Source of the DNA: Eutypella sp. D-1
Lineage: Eukaryota; Ascomycota; Sordariomycetes; Xylariales; Diatrypaceae
DNA: 64,000 nt
NCBI GenBank assembly: GCA_023313575.1
Contig: JAJTTP010000012.1
Coordinates: 1 to 64,000 of the forward strand
Direction: 5' to 3'
The notes beneath the pieces are model-generated. The model made no database searches and was not told the DNA's origin. It was given only the letters and a program-made list of their open reading frames with translations. The position numbers and the translations under genes were made by a program. This document shows, in pieces, positions 44,191 to 57,556 of the stretch; the first letter of the stretch is position 1, and the number at the start of each line of letters is the position of its first letter.

Positions 44191-45399
44191 TTAATTAATA
44201 TTATTAAATAAATATAATAATATAAATTAATAAAGTTAAAAAAGTTATTATTACGATAATTTAAAAAATTTTTCGTATTAATATTATTAAAAAATCTTTA
44301 TTATTACTTTTTTTTATCCGTTTTTATAACAGATAATAATAAACTTTTTTTTATTTATATTATTATATAATATTCCTTTTTTATACTTATTAATATTATT
44401 ATTATTATAAAAATTACCTTTATTACTTAATATATCGGATAATTAATAATAAACTAAATTTTTAAGAGCCGTTAAAAAATAACTTTATACCGGAACCTTT
44501 TAATAAATATTAATATAAAAAGAAATAAAAAAAGTTAAAAATACGTTATTATAATTTTTTAATTATTTATAAAAACGTATTATTTTATTTATCCCATTTT
44601 TTAACCTTATAATCGTAACCTGGATAAAATTCGACTTAATATAAGCTATTAACCTTTAAAAAGTAATATAAATATTATTAACTATTAATAACTTTAAAAA
44701 AATTCATAATAAGTTAAAAATTAGCCGGATAATTAAAAAGCTTTTAAATAATATTAAACCCATTTTTAAAAATTTATAAAAATAAATTTTAAAGCTATAT
44801 TAAAAACCGTATTAATATAAAAAAACATATACGTTAAAAAATATAATATTAATTTCGTAATAACATTAATTAATTTTATTACGTAATTTAATTTTCCGGT
44901 ATAAAATTTTAAAAAACTTAAATTAATAAAAAGCCGATAACTTAACGCTTTAATATAAAAAGTTTCGATTTATAATATAAAATAAAAACTAATTTATTTA
45001 TAAATTTATAAATTATTTATTTATTTTAATTTACGGCTCGGGATATTTATAAAACCGCTTAATAAATTTTAATAATAACTAAAAACTTTAACGGTATAAA
45101 TTATATTATAAAAAATAATAACTTTTATTAACCCGCTTTTTATAACCGCGCGCCAGTTTTTTTTTTTTTAATTTAAATTAATTACTTTTTTTTTTAAATA
45201 AATAACCCCGTTAAACTTTAACCCGGTTTTAAAACGTTTAAATCCCCGTAAAATATTAAATATCTTTTCGGTATTTAATAACCTTTTTTTTTAAACGGAT
45301 TTAACTTTAACCTATTCCGTTTACATAATAACCCTTTTTTATATAATTTATATAACCTCTTTTTATGCAATTTATATAACCTTTTCCCTTATAATTTGC

Positions 45400-45560
45400 A
45401 TAACCCCCTCCTCCCGGGAATGCCAACCCAAGATACTTATACCAATATCCATACCCTTTAGGATACCCCTAACCTGGATACCCTTACGGCTATCCGACTT
45501 ATCCGCCTTACCCGGGTTATTTCCTTTAGCTAATAAGAAATAACTAATGGCCTTTTAAAT
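45400..45560 (+). other. RIP-sparing island in copia gag, Pro/Gly/Tyr-rich
   Basis: CpA and CC-rich sequence survives here while both sides are heavily mutated. One + strand frame reads repeats of the kind YPYPLGYP and GYPYGYPTYPPYPGY with single TAA/TAG interruptions. I take it as the low-complexity tail of the copia gag protein. Confidence 0.45.
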
Positions 45561-47236
45561 AGCCATATTTAACGATAAAAAGGGATAACCGGACCGTTTT
45601 TTTTTTTAAATCTAAATTAATTTACATGTTATAAAACTTAAATAATTTCCATATTAACCTTCGGCGCCACCCCTTTTTTAAATAATTATTTTAAATAAAG
45701 GACCGGGGTTTATAAAAACTTTAAAAAGTTATAATTCCTTTTTTTAAATAATACTTAAACTTATCCCGGGATTTAATTTATTACTAAAACGGATATTTAT
45801 ACTTATTAATAATTAATAAAAATAAATCTATTATATTATCCCGCCGATTAATATTTTAAATAAATTATACCTATCGATTATTATAAAATAATTTAAAAAG
45901 GTTTAAAATAAAAAAAATAATTACATAAGAAAAATTTATAACATTTTAAAAAATAAATTCCGTTTTTTCCTTAACGTATATTATATTAACGGTATTTAAT
46001 AAACATAATTCCATATTATATTTTTAACTATTTTATTAAAACGTATAATATTATATTTCTTTTATAACATCTTTTATTACTTAATATTTACCGATATATA
46101 CCTTATTATAAAACGTTATTTTAATACCGAATAAAATAAAATTTAATATTATTATAACTGAATTTTTACGATTTTTTTTAACATTAAAATTAAAAACGTA
46201 AATAAAAATAATTTAAAAATAATTTAAATTATATTTAATAAACTTTTTTTATATTAAAAAGTATTAAAACCCGATTTCTGAAAAAAATAATAATTAATTA
46301 CCGCTATATACCAAATTTACCGTATAATCTTTTAATTATAACATACTTTTTTCGAACTTATTACTTATTTTAAAAACTTAATAAATAAATTTCGCATTTT
46401 TATCGGCATTTATAAAATTATAAAAAAAGCTAATTAATATATAACTAATAAAGATAATAATAATAATAATAACGATAACAAAAATAATACCTTTTATATC
46501 GACCGTAAATATTATTAAAACGATAAAAACGGGAAATACTATTAAAAATAAAAAATTAATAAATAATAAAACCGTAAATATTAAATATAAAAAAAAAGTA
46601 TTAATTTATTAAGCATTTAAAACAGGAACGTAAAAAAGTAAAAGTTTAATAAAAAGCTAAAAAAATATTTTACCGTATTAATTACGCCGTTTTTTTTATT
46701 AAATATAAAAAAAATAAACCCGTTTTAAAACCCGAAAAAAAAAATACCGTAAAACATTTTAACCGTTCGGATAATAGTTAATATCTTACAGCCGTTTATT
46801 TATTTAATTAAATTTTTTAATATTGAATTAACCTTTTTTTATTAATTATAATAAATAACGTTCCCGATATTATATTCGTTTTAAACAAATATATTAAAAA
46901 CGTGTTTTAAAAAATTATATTAAATATAAATGCTATTAAAATATTTATTATAAAAAAATAATATTTTATTTTAATAAAAAAATACCTTAATTAATAATTA
47001 AAAATAAATAAAAATCGTATAAAGGAAATTAATATCCGTTTCGGAAATAAACCCCGTATTAAATCACTCGGTATAATTTTTATTAATAACTTTTTTAAAT
47101 AAATTAATTTTTACGTAATAAAAACAAATTCCTTATTTTTAATATTAATTAAAAATATAAATCGACTTAGCATATATTTTAATAATATTATTAATTAATT
47201 AATCGGTAAAAACGGTATAACGGTTAACGTTATTCG

Positions 47237-47636
47237 TATGACGGCTGGTTTATTCCTAACTATTAGTCCAGTTAAGGGGTTTATATTAACAGGAATGTTA
47301 GGGTTTTAAGTAATAAGTAATCACGTCTGGTAAAAGTAAAAAAAAAATGCTTTAAATAATTAAGTTATATTATAAATTGGTAAGTTTAAAAACTATTTAA
47401 AAAAAAGGTAATAAATATAGTTATATATTATTTATATCTTTTATTCTTAATATTAAAATATAATATTAAATATTAAATCGTTAAAATAATTAAGTTATCC
47501 AGGCTATTTAGGTTATCCTTTTTATTACGTGACCTAAATATGGCTTATTTTATCGTGTATATCCCTTCCAGTGCCATGGTTAGGGATTGTTTATGCCAAT
47601 CCTATTTAGGCCTAATAACCTAGCCAGGTCATAACA
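47237..47636 (-). repeat. Solo LTR (gypsy family) inside the copia integrase region
   Basis: 400 bp, TATGACGGCTGG to GGTCATAACA. Perfect target duplications ATTCG at 47232-47236 and 47637-47641. Its sequence, including a less-mutated GTGCCATGGTTAGGGATTG-type 3' part, is closest to the solo LTR at 54624, which is in opposite orientation. Confidence 0.9.
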
Positions 47637-47679
47637 ATTCGGAAATAAAAATATTTATAATTTAAATTTAACGATATCA

Positions 47680-48110
47680 TTTATTTTACGGAAATAAAAT
47701 TACGTAAAATTTATATACGTTTCGGACATTTATTTATTAATAAACTATATAACCTTTTAAATAAAATAAAATACGATATTAAAATCGATATCTTTAAAAA
47801 AATTAATAAATTTTATTACCATTATTAAATTAAAAATAAAACATTTTAAAGGTTTAAATTTAGCTTAAAGAATTTAAAAATAAACTTTAATTTTAAAATA
47901 ATCGTTAATATAATATACTTAAATAAAAAGCTTATCTTTTATATTATCGACATAATTATAAAATTTTAAATAATACGTTTTATAAAACATATATTAATTA
48001 AAAAGATATAAGATATACTTAAAAATATTAAATCGATACATATTTAAAACCCCCGGATATTATTATTTATAACATAAGAACAAATTTCGATAATATTAAA
48101 TTCCGTAATA
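47680..48110 (+). pseudogene. Copia integrase zinc-binding region (RIP-degraded)
   Basis: The + strand translation gives LRKIYIRFGHLFINKLYNLL followed by FYYH and a spaced (C to stop) position, then KTF-RFKF. This matches the H-H-C-C domain and start of the copia integrase core (RFGHPS-NKL ... YC-HCQ). Interruptions are TAA in place of CAA/CAG. Confidence 0.75.
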
Positions 48111-48372
48111 AAACACGTTTTATTAAAATTACTTACTATTAGGTACCGGTAAAAACATATTAATTTATTAATAAAGTAAAAAGATATTATAACCTTATTT
48201 ATAAAGTTTATAAAATTATTATGTTTATAAATAGTAATAAAAACGGTTAATAATATAATTAATTTTAACGGTTTCGTTTTTATTTTATTAATTTTTAAAG
48301 CTTATTTTCAAATTAATATAAATTTATTTTTTACTTTTATATAAACTTAAAAAATTTAAATAATATAAAAGG

Positions 48373-48811
48373 TATAACGGCTGGTCTTATTCCTAACTAT
48401 TAATCCAATCAAGGGGTTTATATTAGCAGGAGTGCTAAGGTTTTAAGTAATAAATAATCACGTTTAGTAATAATAAAAAAAAAGGTACTTTAAGTAATTA
48501 AGTTATATTATAAGTTAATAAATTTAAAGATTATTTAAAAAAAAGGTAATAAATATAGCTATATATTATTTATATCTTTTATTCCTGGCATTAAAATATG
48601 TAATTATTATTAAATTATTAAGATAATTAGCTATCCTAGTTATTTTAAATTATTAAAATAGCTGGTTATTTTAGCTATCCTTTTTATCACGTGATTCGGA
48701 CGTGGTTAACCCATTATGGTTAAGTTTTTTTAAAAACCTTATTTTTTCGAATAAGATCGTAATTTATTATTAGCCTTATTTAGCCTTTTATAACCTAACC
48801 AGGTTATAATA
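48373..48811 (-). repeat. 3' LTR of the gypsy element
   Basis: 439 bp, TATAACGGCTGG to GGTTATAATA on the + strand; equal in length to the partner at 55257. The part near 48690-48760 retains CpA/TpG. Confidence 0.9.
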
Positions 48812-48827
48812 TGATCTTTCCTTTTTT
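48812..48827 (-). other. Polypurine tract of the gypsy element
   Basis: On the minus strand AAAAAAGGAAAGATCA lies immediately upstream of the 3' LTR, the expected place for plus-strand priming. It survived RIP because it holds no CpA on either strand except at its very end. Confidence 0.6.
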
Positions 48828-50199
48828 AGGGTTTTTATCCTTAAAACTTATTTTCCCGTTTTTATTATTATAAATATTTTTATTTTATTTTATTTTTTAT
48901 TATGTCCGGTCGTATTAATAAATCGATTTTTTAACGCGTAAAACCTTTATTTTAACGTAAAACTTTTTAATGCGATTTTTTTTTTACGGCGGTTCTGTTA
49001 TTTAATCCGATTAATATAACTTTTTTTTTTATTATAAATGTGATTAATTTAAATATAAAGTTTTTAACTTAGATTTTTTTTATTATTTATCGTGTATTTA
49101 TTATAACCGGAGTTAATACGACGTATTTAGGCTTAGTCCGGAATAATTATAAAAGGTTATATTTTAATATCGAAAACTGGAGTTAAAACTTAAAGTTATT
49201 AAAAAAGAAATTAATATAGTTAATACAAAACTTTATTATTTTCGTTATTAAAAACGTATATGGTATAAAAAAATAATAAAAGCGGTTTTTTATAATATCG
49301 ATAATTTAAAAAAGTTAAAAAAATTAAAGGAGAAAAAACGTTAAGCGGAAAATACGCGTTTTATAAAGTTTATTAAAACGTTAATAAATTTTAAGGTTAT
49401 TCCGGATTTTAATTAATCTAAAATAAATATATCGGGTAATCTTAATTAAGATATTATTTTTATTAACGTTTCCGTTAACGTTAATAAAAAATTTTTAAAA
49501 AACGTTAAACGTTTATTAAGTAATTAACGGGGTTTTATATATTTTCGGAATTATTATATCTTTTTTATTTAACCTTATATTTTATTCGTCCATTTTTTAT
49601 TCGCACGTTTAAAATTTTCTCTGTTTCGTATTTATTTATTTTTATTTTAACGTTATTTCGTTCTGTTTTTATAACGTTTATATTTATTACGTTTTCGAAT
49701 AAGGAAATGTAAAAAATTAAATAAATTTTAACTTTTAATAATAAGTTTAATTCGTAATTATTTTTTAATATTTTCTTAATAACTGGGTACGGTCCGATAT
49801 ATTTATAATCGAGTTTTTTATTAAATCGTTTTATCGTAATATTTTTTATAACTAAATAAATTATATTTTTTTTTAAAAAAGTTAATCTTTTTAACCTTTT
49901 TTAATTATAATATTTATTTATTTATTAACGTATAAATTCGAGTTTTGTTTTTATTTTTTTATATAATTACTTAAATTATTCCGATATTAATATAACTTTA
50001 ATATTATTTAATCCTTTTTTATAAGCATTTTAATAAACGTCCGGGGTAAATCCGAAATTAGCGTTAATAAGTATTATCCGTATATTTTCGTAATAAGTTA
50101 TTTTATAAGTTAATTATGCGATAAGTAACCATTTTATTTAATTATTTTATTTATAATTAATATATTATTAAAAATAAGTTTTTAACGTTTAATTAATTT

Positions 50200-50760
50200 A
50201 TTTTATTTATCCGTTTATTTAAAGTTTAAAAGCTGTTATAAACTTAAAGTTTAATCTTAATTTTATTATAAAACTTTATTAACATTTTAATATAAATATC
50301 GTTCTTTTATCGGAAATAATTTTAAATGCAAAACCGTATATTATTATAATATATTATAAAAAAATGTATACCATTTATTTTACGTCGGTATTTTCGTTAT
50401 ATGGAATAAAATAAGAAAACTTTATAAATCGGTTAATAATTATAAATATATTATTATAACCGTTATATGTCGTTAAATCTTTTAATATCGGTAATTTAAT
50501 AATAAAATCGAATGTAATAAATTTTTATAGTTATTTATTAATTAATAACGGTTATAATTCTCCGTAAAGTTTATATCGTTTTATTTTAATTTTTCCGCAT
50601 ATATTATATTATTAGCGTATTTGTTATATTATTAATTTTATTTTGTCGAATATATAAATCCGTTATAATCGTTTAAAAAGTTTATAATTTTTTAAATATC
50701 CGTATAAAAGATGTTCGTAAATCTTTTATATTAACTGTTTTTATAATTCTCGTAATATTT
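50200..50760 (-). pseudogene. Gypsy integrase core (RIP-degraded)
   Basis: The minus-strand frame reads IISDKRTIF at about 50290-50325, after a FSYFIPY-like strand and NGYDNIFVII-like start (with stops), matching the integrase D,D-35-E core (VDRLSKFAHFIP ... IISDRGPIF). G to A changes and CAA to TAA stops account for the differences. Confidence 0.75.
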
Positions 50761-51299
50761 ATAATTTTTTTATTTGTTTTTTTATTAATAATTTGTTATT
50801 ATATTATTCGATTTGCTTATATAAATTATTTTAAATAATCTTAATAACAGTAATTTATCGTTATTCCAGGTATTTTTTTAACATTTATCGGAATATTATA
50901 TGCTTAATTAATATATATTTTTTTTCCATAACAGGTTATTTACTAATAACGTTTGTTCGTCCGTTTTTTAATCTTTTTTTATAAATAATAATATAATCGA
51001 ATTTTATAAAATATTTAGCGTATCGTAACTATTTTCCGTTAAAAACCTAAATAATAAAAAAATGTGTAATATTTTTATAGTCGGTATAAACCTTAATTTG
51101 GTGCATATTTTCCATAAGGTAATGTTTAAATTTTTTAAATACGTTAACGATAATAAGAAATTTTTTATCGTAAATCGGATAATTAAGTTCGGTTTTTATA
51201 AATTTATAAAAGTAAAATGCGATAAGGTGTAATTTTTTTTTTTTTTATTATTTAATTTATGCTTTAAAGGCGTAATCCAAGGCGTCGGTCTTTAATTTA

Positions 51300-52100
51300 A
51301 CGGGTTTTTTAAGATTGTATATAATAAGTATTAATTTGTTAATAATAACGTTTTTTAATTTTTTAAAAGTTTTATTTATTTTATTAGTTTATATAAACTA
51401 TTTATCCTTTTTTATTAATTCCGTAAAAAGTGTTATAATATATTTAAATCGTTATATAAATTTCCGATAATAATTTATTAAGTTAAGAAAGGCTTATATT
51501 TCCTTTACATTAATAAGCATTTTTTAATTTTTAATAGTTACGATTTTTTTAAAATTTATTTTAATATGTTCGGGGGTGATAATATATCCGAGGAATTCCA
51601 TTTTTTATATATAAAATACACTTTTTTCGGGTTTTATTAATAAGTTAACGTTTTATAATATCTGTAATATTTTATATATATGTTTTTCATGTTATTCCTT
51701 TAATTTTAAATAAATAAAAATATCGTTAAAATAATAAATAACAAAAATATTAAGATATTCTCGTAATACGTGGTTAATTATACGTTAAAACGATATTAAT
51801 ACGTTAATTAATCCGAAAAATATAATTAAATATTTAAATAAGCCGTATTTCGTTTTAAAGGCTATTTTTTATTCGTTTCCGGGTTTAATTTTAATATAAT
51901 AATATTTATCCTTAAAATTTAAAGTGGTAAACCATTTAGTTCCGTATAAGCGGTCTTTTATTTTAATAATAAATAATAACGGTATTCGGTTTTTAACGGT
52001 AATTTTATTTAATTATCGATAATCGATTATTAATCGTAATTTGCCGTTTTTTTTAAGCATAAACATAATAAAATATCTTATTAATAATTTTAATCGTCGA
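51300..52100 (-). pseudogene. Gypsy reverse transcriptase (RIP-degraded)
   Basis: At about 51708-51742 the minus strand reads VIYYFNDIFIYL, the YLDDILIFS active site with D to N and L to F changes of RIP type. It is followed by MEFLGYIITPEHIKIN and FLNLINYYRKFI, the RT/RNase H connection typical of Ty3/gypsy elements. Stops are TAA/TAG at former Gln/Trp codons. Confidence 0.88.
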
Positions 52101-54623
52101 ATATATCCTTTTACTAACTTATTTTCGAGGTATTTTTATAATTTTTTAAGTTCGATTTTGTTAAAGTTATAAATTTTATAAAATCGTAACGTTTTTTTTT
52201 TTATAAAAATAATCTTATGGTTTTATTTATTACGGTTTAATAATCTTTTTTTAAATTTTTCGCAAAATATTTTATCGTATTAATAATATTATAATAATAC
52301 GTTACGTATTTATAATATTGTTATATTTTCCTTTTTTAAGATGTTATTAAAAAAGCGGAATCGTTATCGGATAAACGTAATAATTTATTTAATCCTTTTT
52401 TCGTATCCTTTTTTTTAAATTTGTTATATTTTTTTTTTAATAAAGTTTTTATCGTATTTTTATATCCGTACTTGCTATCTGTCGAATATTAAGATTTTTT
52501 TTTTAAGTTATCGTTAGTTTTTAAAAAATAAGGAAATATTATCTGGCCAGTTTTTTAATTAATCGATAAATTATATTAATATAACCATGGTTACCCGAAA
52601 ATTATATCGTATCTTTTTAAAAGCATAATATCGAAAATAACGTTTTATTTTTATCTTTCGATATATACGTTAAATTAATCGGTTTTTTGTAATATTTTTT
52701 TTTATCGTATTAAAAAATATAACTTTCGGTTTTTAATATGTTATAAAAGTATTATTTTTCCTTTTATAATAATTATAATTTATTATATAATTTTAAAATT
52801 ATATAATTACTTTCGGCTCCGTTATTTACCATAACGGTATATTAATTATCTTTAACCTTTATTTATACTGTAATATATTTATATCGTTTTTAAGCTTTTA
52901 AAATAGCTTATAAATATCGTATTACGTTTTTAAACCTTATAATACCGTTTTATAGCCTTAGTATAAACGGCTTTATTTTATTAAATTTTTGCCGTAAATT
53001 TATACGGCGTTATATAAATTATTATAAAGTTTTTTTTTATTAAATTTTTTTTATACGTATAATTATTTTTCTGTTATTAAATTTTCGTAAAAATATTTAA
53101 AGCTAATTTTATTAAAAGTTATCCTTTTTAGTAAATCTTTAAACGTATATAAATTAGCGTTCGGTAATTTATTTTTTTAATATCGGATTTCGTATTCTTA
53201 TTATTCGATCTTGTTCCGGATCTTTATAGCTTTTAACGTTTAATATATATATTTATTATAATAACATGCTTAATATCCTCCGGGGCAAAATATCCTTTTT
53301 AACCACTTTAAATTATACGGTACGCGATTAATATAACGCATAATTTTTTTATACCATTATTAATTAATTTCGTTTTTTTTTCTTATAAAAAATCGAATCT
53401 TTTTTTAAATATTTATCTGATTCGGTTAATAATACCGATTTTTCGTTTTTCGTATTAATAATATTTTATTTTCCGACAGTTAATAAAGTGCTTTAAAAAA
53501 TACGGCGTCCGAGTTTAAATTTTTTAATTAATAAATTTATCCTAATTATAAAATTATTATAAGTAAATTTTAAATCGTTATTTTTTAAGGCGCCGTTAAA
53601 ATCGTTTAACATAAATACCGTATATTTTTTATAATTTATAATCTTATCGTTCCTTAAACCAATTAATTAATCGTTTTATTTTTTTTTTTTCGTAAAATAA
53701 GTTTCTGTAAAGGTTTTTTTTTTATTGTTATTAAGGTATTTATTTTGTTATTATTAACGTTATTATTTTGTTATAGCTTAAGCTAATTATTTAACTTTTC
53801 GTAATTTTTATTAATAAATATTATTATTTAAATATACGTAACGGATTATTCCAAACGTTTTTTTACCGGTAAAAAATTACTTTCTTTCGGGTATAGGTTT
53901 TTAATTTCTATTTCGTTTAAATCTTTTATATTCTTTTTTAAAATATCTTATCTTATTATAATTATAATACTTAATTTATCGTTTATTTTTTCGTATCGTA
54001 TTAAATAATATAGGTCCTGGTACCGTTCCGTAAAATATATCGGTAAGCTTTTAATTTTAATTCATATTATTTTAATATCTTTTAAATCCTTTAAATATAT
54101 AATATCCTTTTTTCTTTTAATATTATTTAAATTATTTATTATCGATTTTAATTATTAAAACAGTAAATTTGTCGAAAATATTTAATTTATTTTACGTAAT
54201 AATTTTATCTTTAACCGAATTTTTAAGGTTTTAATAAAACGTATCGATAAAAGATTTATTATCGACTTAATTTATTTTAACGGTAAATTATTTAAATTAC
54301 GCGGCATATATATAAATTGCCTTTTTTTATTTAAACGTTAAAAATTATTACGTAACGGCTTAAGCCTTATCCGGGTTTCCGTAATTAGCCTTTATTTCTT
54401 TTTCGAAATTTTCATATTTTTTAAAAAAACGTTTAATTTTTTTAGTTCTTTTTTTTTTTTTTACCTTAACGAAAGCATTTAAAATAAGTTTAAACTATTA
54501 AATTATTTTTCCGGTAAAACATAACGTAATATTAAAAATTTTATTAGTTTCCGTAATATGTATATAACGTTATTAATATAAATAAGTTACGGCTGTAATA
54601 AAAAAAAGTTATACGGAGGTAAT

Positions 54624-55051
54624 TGTTATAACCTGGCTAGGTCATTGGGCCCAAATAGGATTAGCACAAATAATCCCTAACCATAGCACTGGAAAGGATA
54701 TATACGATAAAATAAACCATACTTAGGTTACGTAATAAAAAGGATAGCCTGGATAGCCTAATTATCCCAATAATCCTAAATAACCTAAATAACTTAATTA
54801 TCTTAACGATTTAACATTTAACATTATATTCTAATATCAGGAATAAAAAAATATAAATAATATATAGCTATATTTATTACCTTTTTTTTAAATAATTTTT
54901 AAACTTATTAGCTTATAATATAACTTAATTACTTAAAGCATTTTTTTTTTATTATTATTAAACGAAATTACTTATTGCTTAAAACCTTAACACTTTTATT
55001 AATATAAACCCCTCGATTGGACTAATAGTTAGGAATAGACCAGCCGTTACA
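54624..55051 (+). repeat. Inverted solo LTR nested in the gypsy leader
   Basis: 428 bp, TGTTATAACCTGGC to CCAGCCGTTACA, inverse to the host element's LTRs. Perfect target duplications GTAAT at 54619-54623 and 55052-55056. It lies between the 5' LTR and gag of the gypsy element. Its first 220 bp is among the least RIP-mutated parts of the block. Confidence 0.92.
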
Positions 55052-55256
55052 GTAATGCTATTATAAAGTCCAGGTTTTTTAAGCTTAAATTTAATAGGTA
55101 TAACTTTTTGGTTTATAAATATAATTACCGTTCGTTCGATTTATTCGATTTATTCGAGTAATTATTAAATAACTTGTTAAAAGTTTTAATTTAAAAAAAA
55201 CATAATATCGGATATTATTTAAAATTAATAACATTATTAAATAAAAGCTTATAACG

Positions 55257-55695
55257 AATAACGGTTAGTTTTATTTTTAATTATTAATTTAATTAAAAGG
55301 TTTATATTAATAAAAGTATTAAAGTTTTAAGCAATAAATAATCACGTTTAATAATAATAAAAAGAAAAATGTTTTAAGTAACCAAATTATATTATAAGTT
55401 AATAAATTTAAAAACTATTTAAAAAAAAGGTAATAAATGTAATTATATACTATTTATATCCTTTATTTTTAGCATTAAAATATATGGTTATTATTAAATT
55501 ATTAAAATAATTAGTTATCCTAGTTATCCTAAATCATTAGGATAGCTGGCTATCTTAGTTATCCTTTTTATTACGTAATTCGGACGTGGCTAACCCATTA
55601 TGGCTAAGTTTTTTTAAAAGCTTTGTTTTTTCGAATAGGATCGTGATTTGTTATTGGCCCCATTTGGCCTTTCATAACCTGACCAGGTTATAACA
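55257..55695 (-). repeat. 5' LTR of the gypsy element
   Basis: 439 bp, direct repeat of 48373-48811. The inner half is strongly RIP-mutated, and the outer 130 bp (from about 55565) keeps TpG/CpA, including GGACGTGGCTAACCC. Confidence 0.9.
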
Positions 55696-56139
55696 AAAGG
55701 TTATAACGGAGGTTAAAAAAATTAAAACATAAAAATCGGTTTAAAATGCGTTAAACATTAAAAATAGCCCGAATATATAAAAAATATTTTTAAAATTATT
55801 CTTTTTAAATAATAAAATATTTATATATAAAAAAAGAAAAAGATAAAAAAGCTTATTTAAAGTTATTACAGTAACTGATAAAAACGTGACAGTAAATTTA
55901 AAAATAATAAAAAATATAATAACTTTCCGAAACTTATATGTTAAACTTTATATTTAATTAAAAAAAATCCTTATTTAAAAAAAGCCAATAGTTATTTTCG
56001 GCAAAAAAATTAAAATAATATAAATAAATTTTTAATACGTTAATATTAAGGAAAAAAACGATAAAGTATTAACTTTTAAGCTAAAGGTAAATAAGAAAAT
56101 TATAACGTTTAAAAAGTTATTTAAAACTTTCAACCTTAA

Positions 56140-56830
56140 AAAATTAAACGCTTTATTTAAAAAAGGCATTTTATAACCTAAAATATATAACGCCATTATA
56201 TATTAAAACGTAATAGTTTTTAAATTAAAAATAATTCGTAAAATAAAAAGTAAAAACATTTTATCGTTATATAAAAAGTTATAATTAATTATTTAAAATT
56301 ACGGAAACCCCGATAAAGTTTTTATTATAACTTACGTACTTATTATTTAATAAGCTAATTAACGCTTTATTTTAACGATAGCCCTTATTTTACGGTTTAA
56401 AAAAATAAAGATTATAATATAAAATATTATTATAGCCTATACCTAATTTAAAATATTAATATAATAAATTATTTTTATATAATTACCTGCCGAATTAAAA
56501 AATAAATACTTTAAAAAAACGTTATTACATATTATTAAATTATTATACGGATTTATAAAATTAAATACTTATTAATTTAAAACTTATTTATAATATTATT
56601 AATAAAAATTATATATAAAGTTATTAATTTTTAACTTTTACTTATTAATATCGGATTTAAAACTATTCGGGATTATAAAATTTTAAATAAATAATATATT
56701 TAATATCGGCACCACGGATTTTTTAACCTTAAAAAATAAAGCATTTACCGAGGCAGGAATTAAAATACGCTTATAAAAAATATTAAAAAACGGATCGACC
56801 GAAAGTTTTAACGGTTTATAAATTATTATA
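56140..56830 (+). pseudogene. Copia reverse transcriptase (RIP-degraded)
   Basis: The + strand reads LHIIKLLYGFIKLNTY, the copia block usually LYGIPEAGTHW. It is followed by LLISDLKLFGII and INNIFNIGTTDF, where the active-site QTDDT has become a stop/INNI by RIP, then EAGIKI. Order and spacing agree with fungal copia pol. Confidence 0.82.
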
Positions 56831-57118
56831 TACGAATATAAAATAACTGTTATATAAAAAAAATAAACCGAAAAATTAAAATTTTTAAATATAAAAGCAC
56901 CCTTTTTAAAATTAATAAAAAAATATATCGAATAATAAGCATACGGAGCTTATATCGTTTTTATTTATTAATTAAAAGCTGTTTTTAATTATTTTATAAT
57001 AATATAACATATTAAGCCCGGCTTTAAAAAAGCTAAAATATTAAACGTTAAAATTAAATAATAAATAAATAATAAAAATTATAAATTTAATTATATCGAA
57101 TTAAATCTTACGAAATTA

Positions 57119-57440
57119 AAATTATACGTATTTGTTAATAAGTTATTTACTAATAATAAAGATATAAATTTATAAATCGGATATTTTATCGTTTTAAATA
57201 ATAAAAAGCTAAAAGATTATAATAATAAATTAAATATTAAAAATAATATTATTTATTAATTATTTATTAAATATAAACGTATTATTTATAACGTTTTAAC
57301 TAATAAAATATACGGTATAATCCAAGGTTTTAACGTAAAATATATCTTATACCATACGTTTAATACCATAATAAAAGCCACCCTTAATAAGGTTATAAAA
57401 ATATTTATCGAAAATAACCAAATTATTTTAAAATTAAAAA
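57119..57440 (+). pseudogene. Copia RNase H domain (RIP-degraded)
   Basis: The + strand reads LYVFVNKLFTNNKDINL then IGYFIVLNN, NIIY, KYKRIIYNVLTNKIYGIIQG. This corresponds to the copia RNase H pattern VDASFANNKDLSSQIGYVIVL ... IHWSS-KCKRVTRSVLASE-Y. It lies just before the 3' LTR, as expected. Confidence 0.85.
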
Positions 57441-57556
57441 GTTAAATAAAACGGGAGTAATAACATTAACGTTTATTACTTAATTATTTATTTATTTATT
57501 TTTATTTTTTTATAACATTTCGTAATCAGTTAATTACGAAAAAAAAACAAAGTAAA

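Larger units (their letters stand above)
48373..55695 (-). mobile_element. Complete Ty3/gypsy retrotransposon nested in the copia element, RIP-degraded
   Basis: LTRs of 439 bp at each end are in direct orientation, with perfect target duplications AAAGG (48368-48372 and 55696-55700). Without its own nested solo LTR the element is about 6.9 kb. Pol reads on the minus strand in gypsy order: reverse transcriptase (about 51.3-52.1 kb) then integrase (about 50.2-50.75 kb). A polypurine tract, AAAAAAGGAAAGATCA, abuts the 3' LTR. RIP has placed stops throughout. Confidence 0.93.

Noticed and set aside
47237..55051. Treating the LTRs at 47237 and 54624 as the two ends of one element
   Set aside because: They are in opposite orientation and each has its own perfect target duplication (ATTCG and GTAAT), so they are independent solo LTRs.
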